A model generated the notes under the pieces. It was not told where the DNA came from. It did not search any database and worked only from the letters and a program-made list of their open reading frames with translations. A stretch of 14,176 nt of DNA. Source: Alphaproteobacteria bacterium (GTDB lineage Bacteria > Pseudomonadota > Alphaproteobacteria > Micavibrionales > Micavibrionaceae). The stretch is from NCBI GenBank assembly GCA_023141075.1, contig JAGLKL010000011.1, positions 1 to 14,176 on the forward strand, written 5' to 3'. This document shows positions 14,068 through 14,176 of this stretch, in pieces (positions within the stretch are counted from its first letter, which is position 1; every line of letters begins with the position of its first letter). The translations under genes were made by a program, and so were the position numbers.

Positions 14068-14176
14068 GCCACTACCACTACCGACCAAAATCGGTAACCT
14101 GACCCTAGGATCACCTCTTATATTGGTATAGTAACGCCAGTCGCAACTATTTTATTTTCTCCCTGACTTTATACAA
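14068..14176 (+). other. Downstream spacer at the window end
   Basis: No gene is supported here. A 5-base hairpin, ACCGA with TCGGT around 14078-14093, has no T run after it and is not convincing as a terminator. The region becomes A/T rich towards the end of the window. Confidence 0.3.

Noticed and set aside
14078..14093. Terminator for rarA at the small ACCGA/TCGGT hairpin
   Set aside because: The stem is short and is not followed by a T run.

Overview
The window looks like chromosomal DNA of a Gram-negative bacterium, most likely an alphaproteobacterium of moderate to low GC. The reasons are the yidC-engB neighbourhood, a YidC with a long basic C-terminal tail, a lipoprotein with a clear lipobox, and the overall gene style. 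I cannot name a genus. The standard bacterial code fits every gene. There are no rRNA genes, CRISPR arrays or recognisable transposases, and I could find no tRNA.

Layout. Positions 1-2175 hold the 3' part of yidC (membrane protein insertase) and engB/yihA (ribosome-assembly GTPase). Positions 2310-3554 hold rmuC. Positions 3619-9660 are a queuosine-precursor (preQ1) operon: a preQ1-I riboswitch, then queC, queD, queE and queF. Two unrelated defence or toxin-antitoxin cassettes interrupt it. An RloA/RloB (AbiL-like) ATPase plus Toprim-like pair sits between queD and queE (4787-6851). A reverse-strand HicA/HicB pair, whose HicB carries an extra C-terminal domain of about 215 residues, sits between queE and queF (about 7771-9077). 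Positions 9699-12122 encode a large TPR lipoprotein resembling the PrsT family. Positions 12123-12366 are a regulatory spacer with an inverted repeat, a sigma70-like promoter and a hairpin terminator. Positions 12367-12702 encode a small phage-like protein of unknown function. Positions 12760-14067 hold rarA/mgsA, a replication-recombination AAA+ ATPase.

How the genes work together. QueD makes CPH4 (6-carboxytetrahydropterin), QueE converts it to CDG (7-carboxy-7-deazaguanine), QueC makes preQ0, and QueF reduces preQ0 to preQ1. preQ1 is the ligand of the riboswitch in front of queC, so the end product of the operon should shut down translation of its first gene. The RloAB cassette has its own strong-looking promoter and is more A/T rich than the que genes. 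The HicAB cassette points the other way and has a palindrome at its start. At both insertions a ribosome-binding site with an ATG is left stranded on the left side, and the gene on the right side starts with an ATG that lacks a good ribosome-binding site. This suggests the cassettes entered at or near start codons of a formerly tight operon that also contained two small uncharacterised reading frames (54 and 41 codons).

The observations most worth following are the riboswitch-led que operon carrying two defence/TA insertions, the HicB with an unexplained C-terminal domain, and the promoter-plus-terminator leader upstream of the small phage-like gene.
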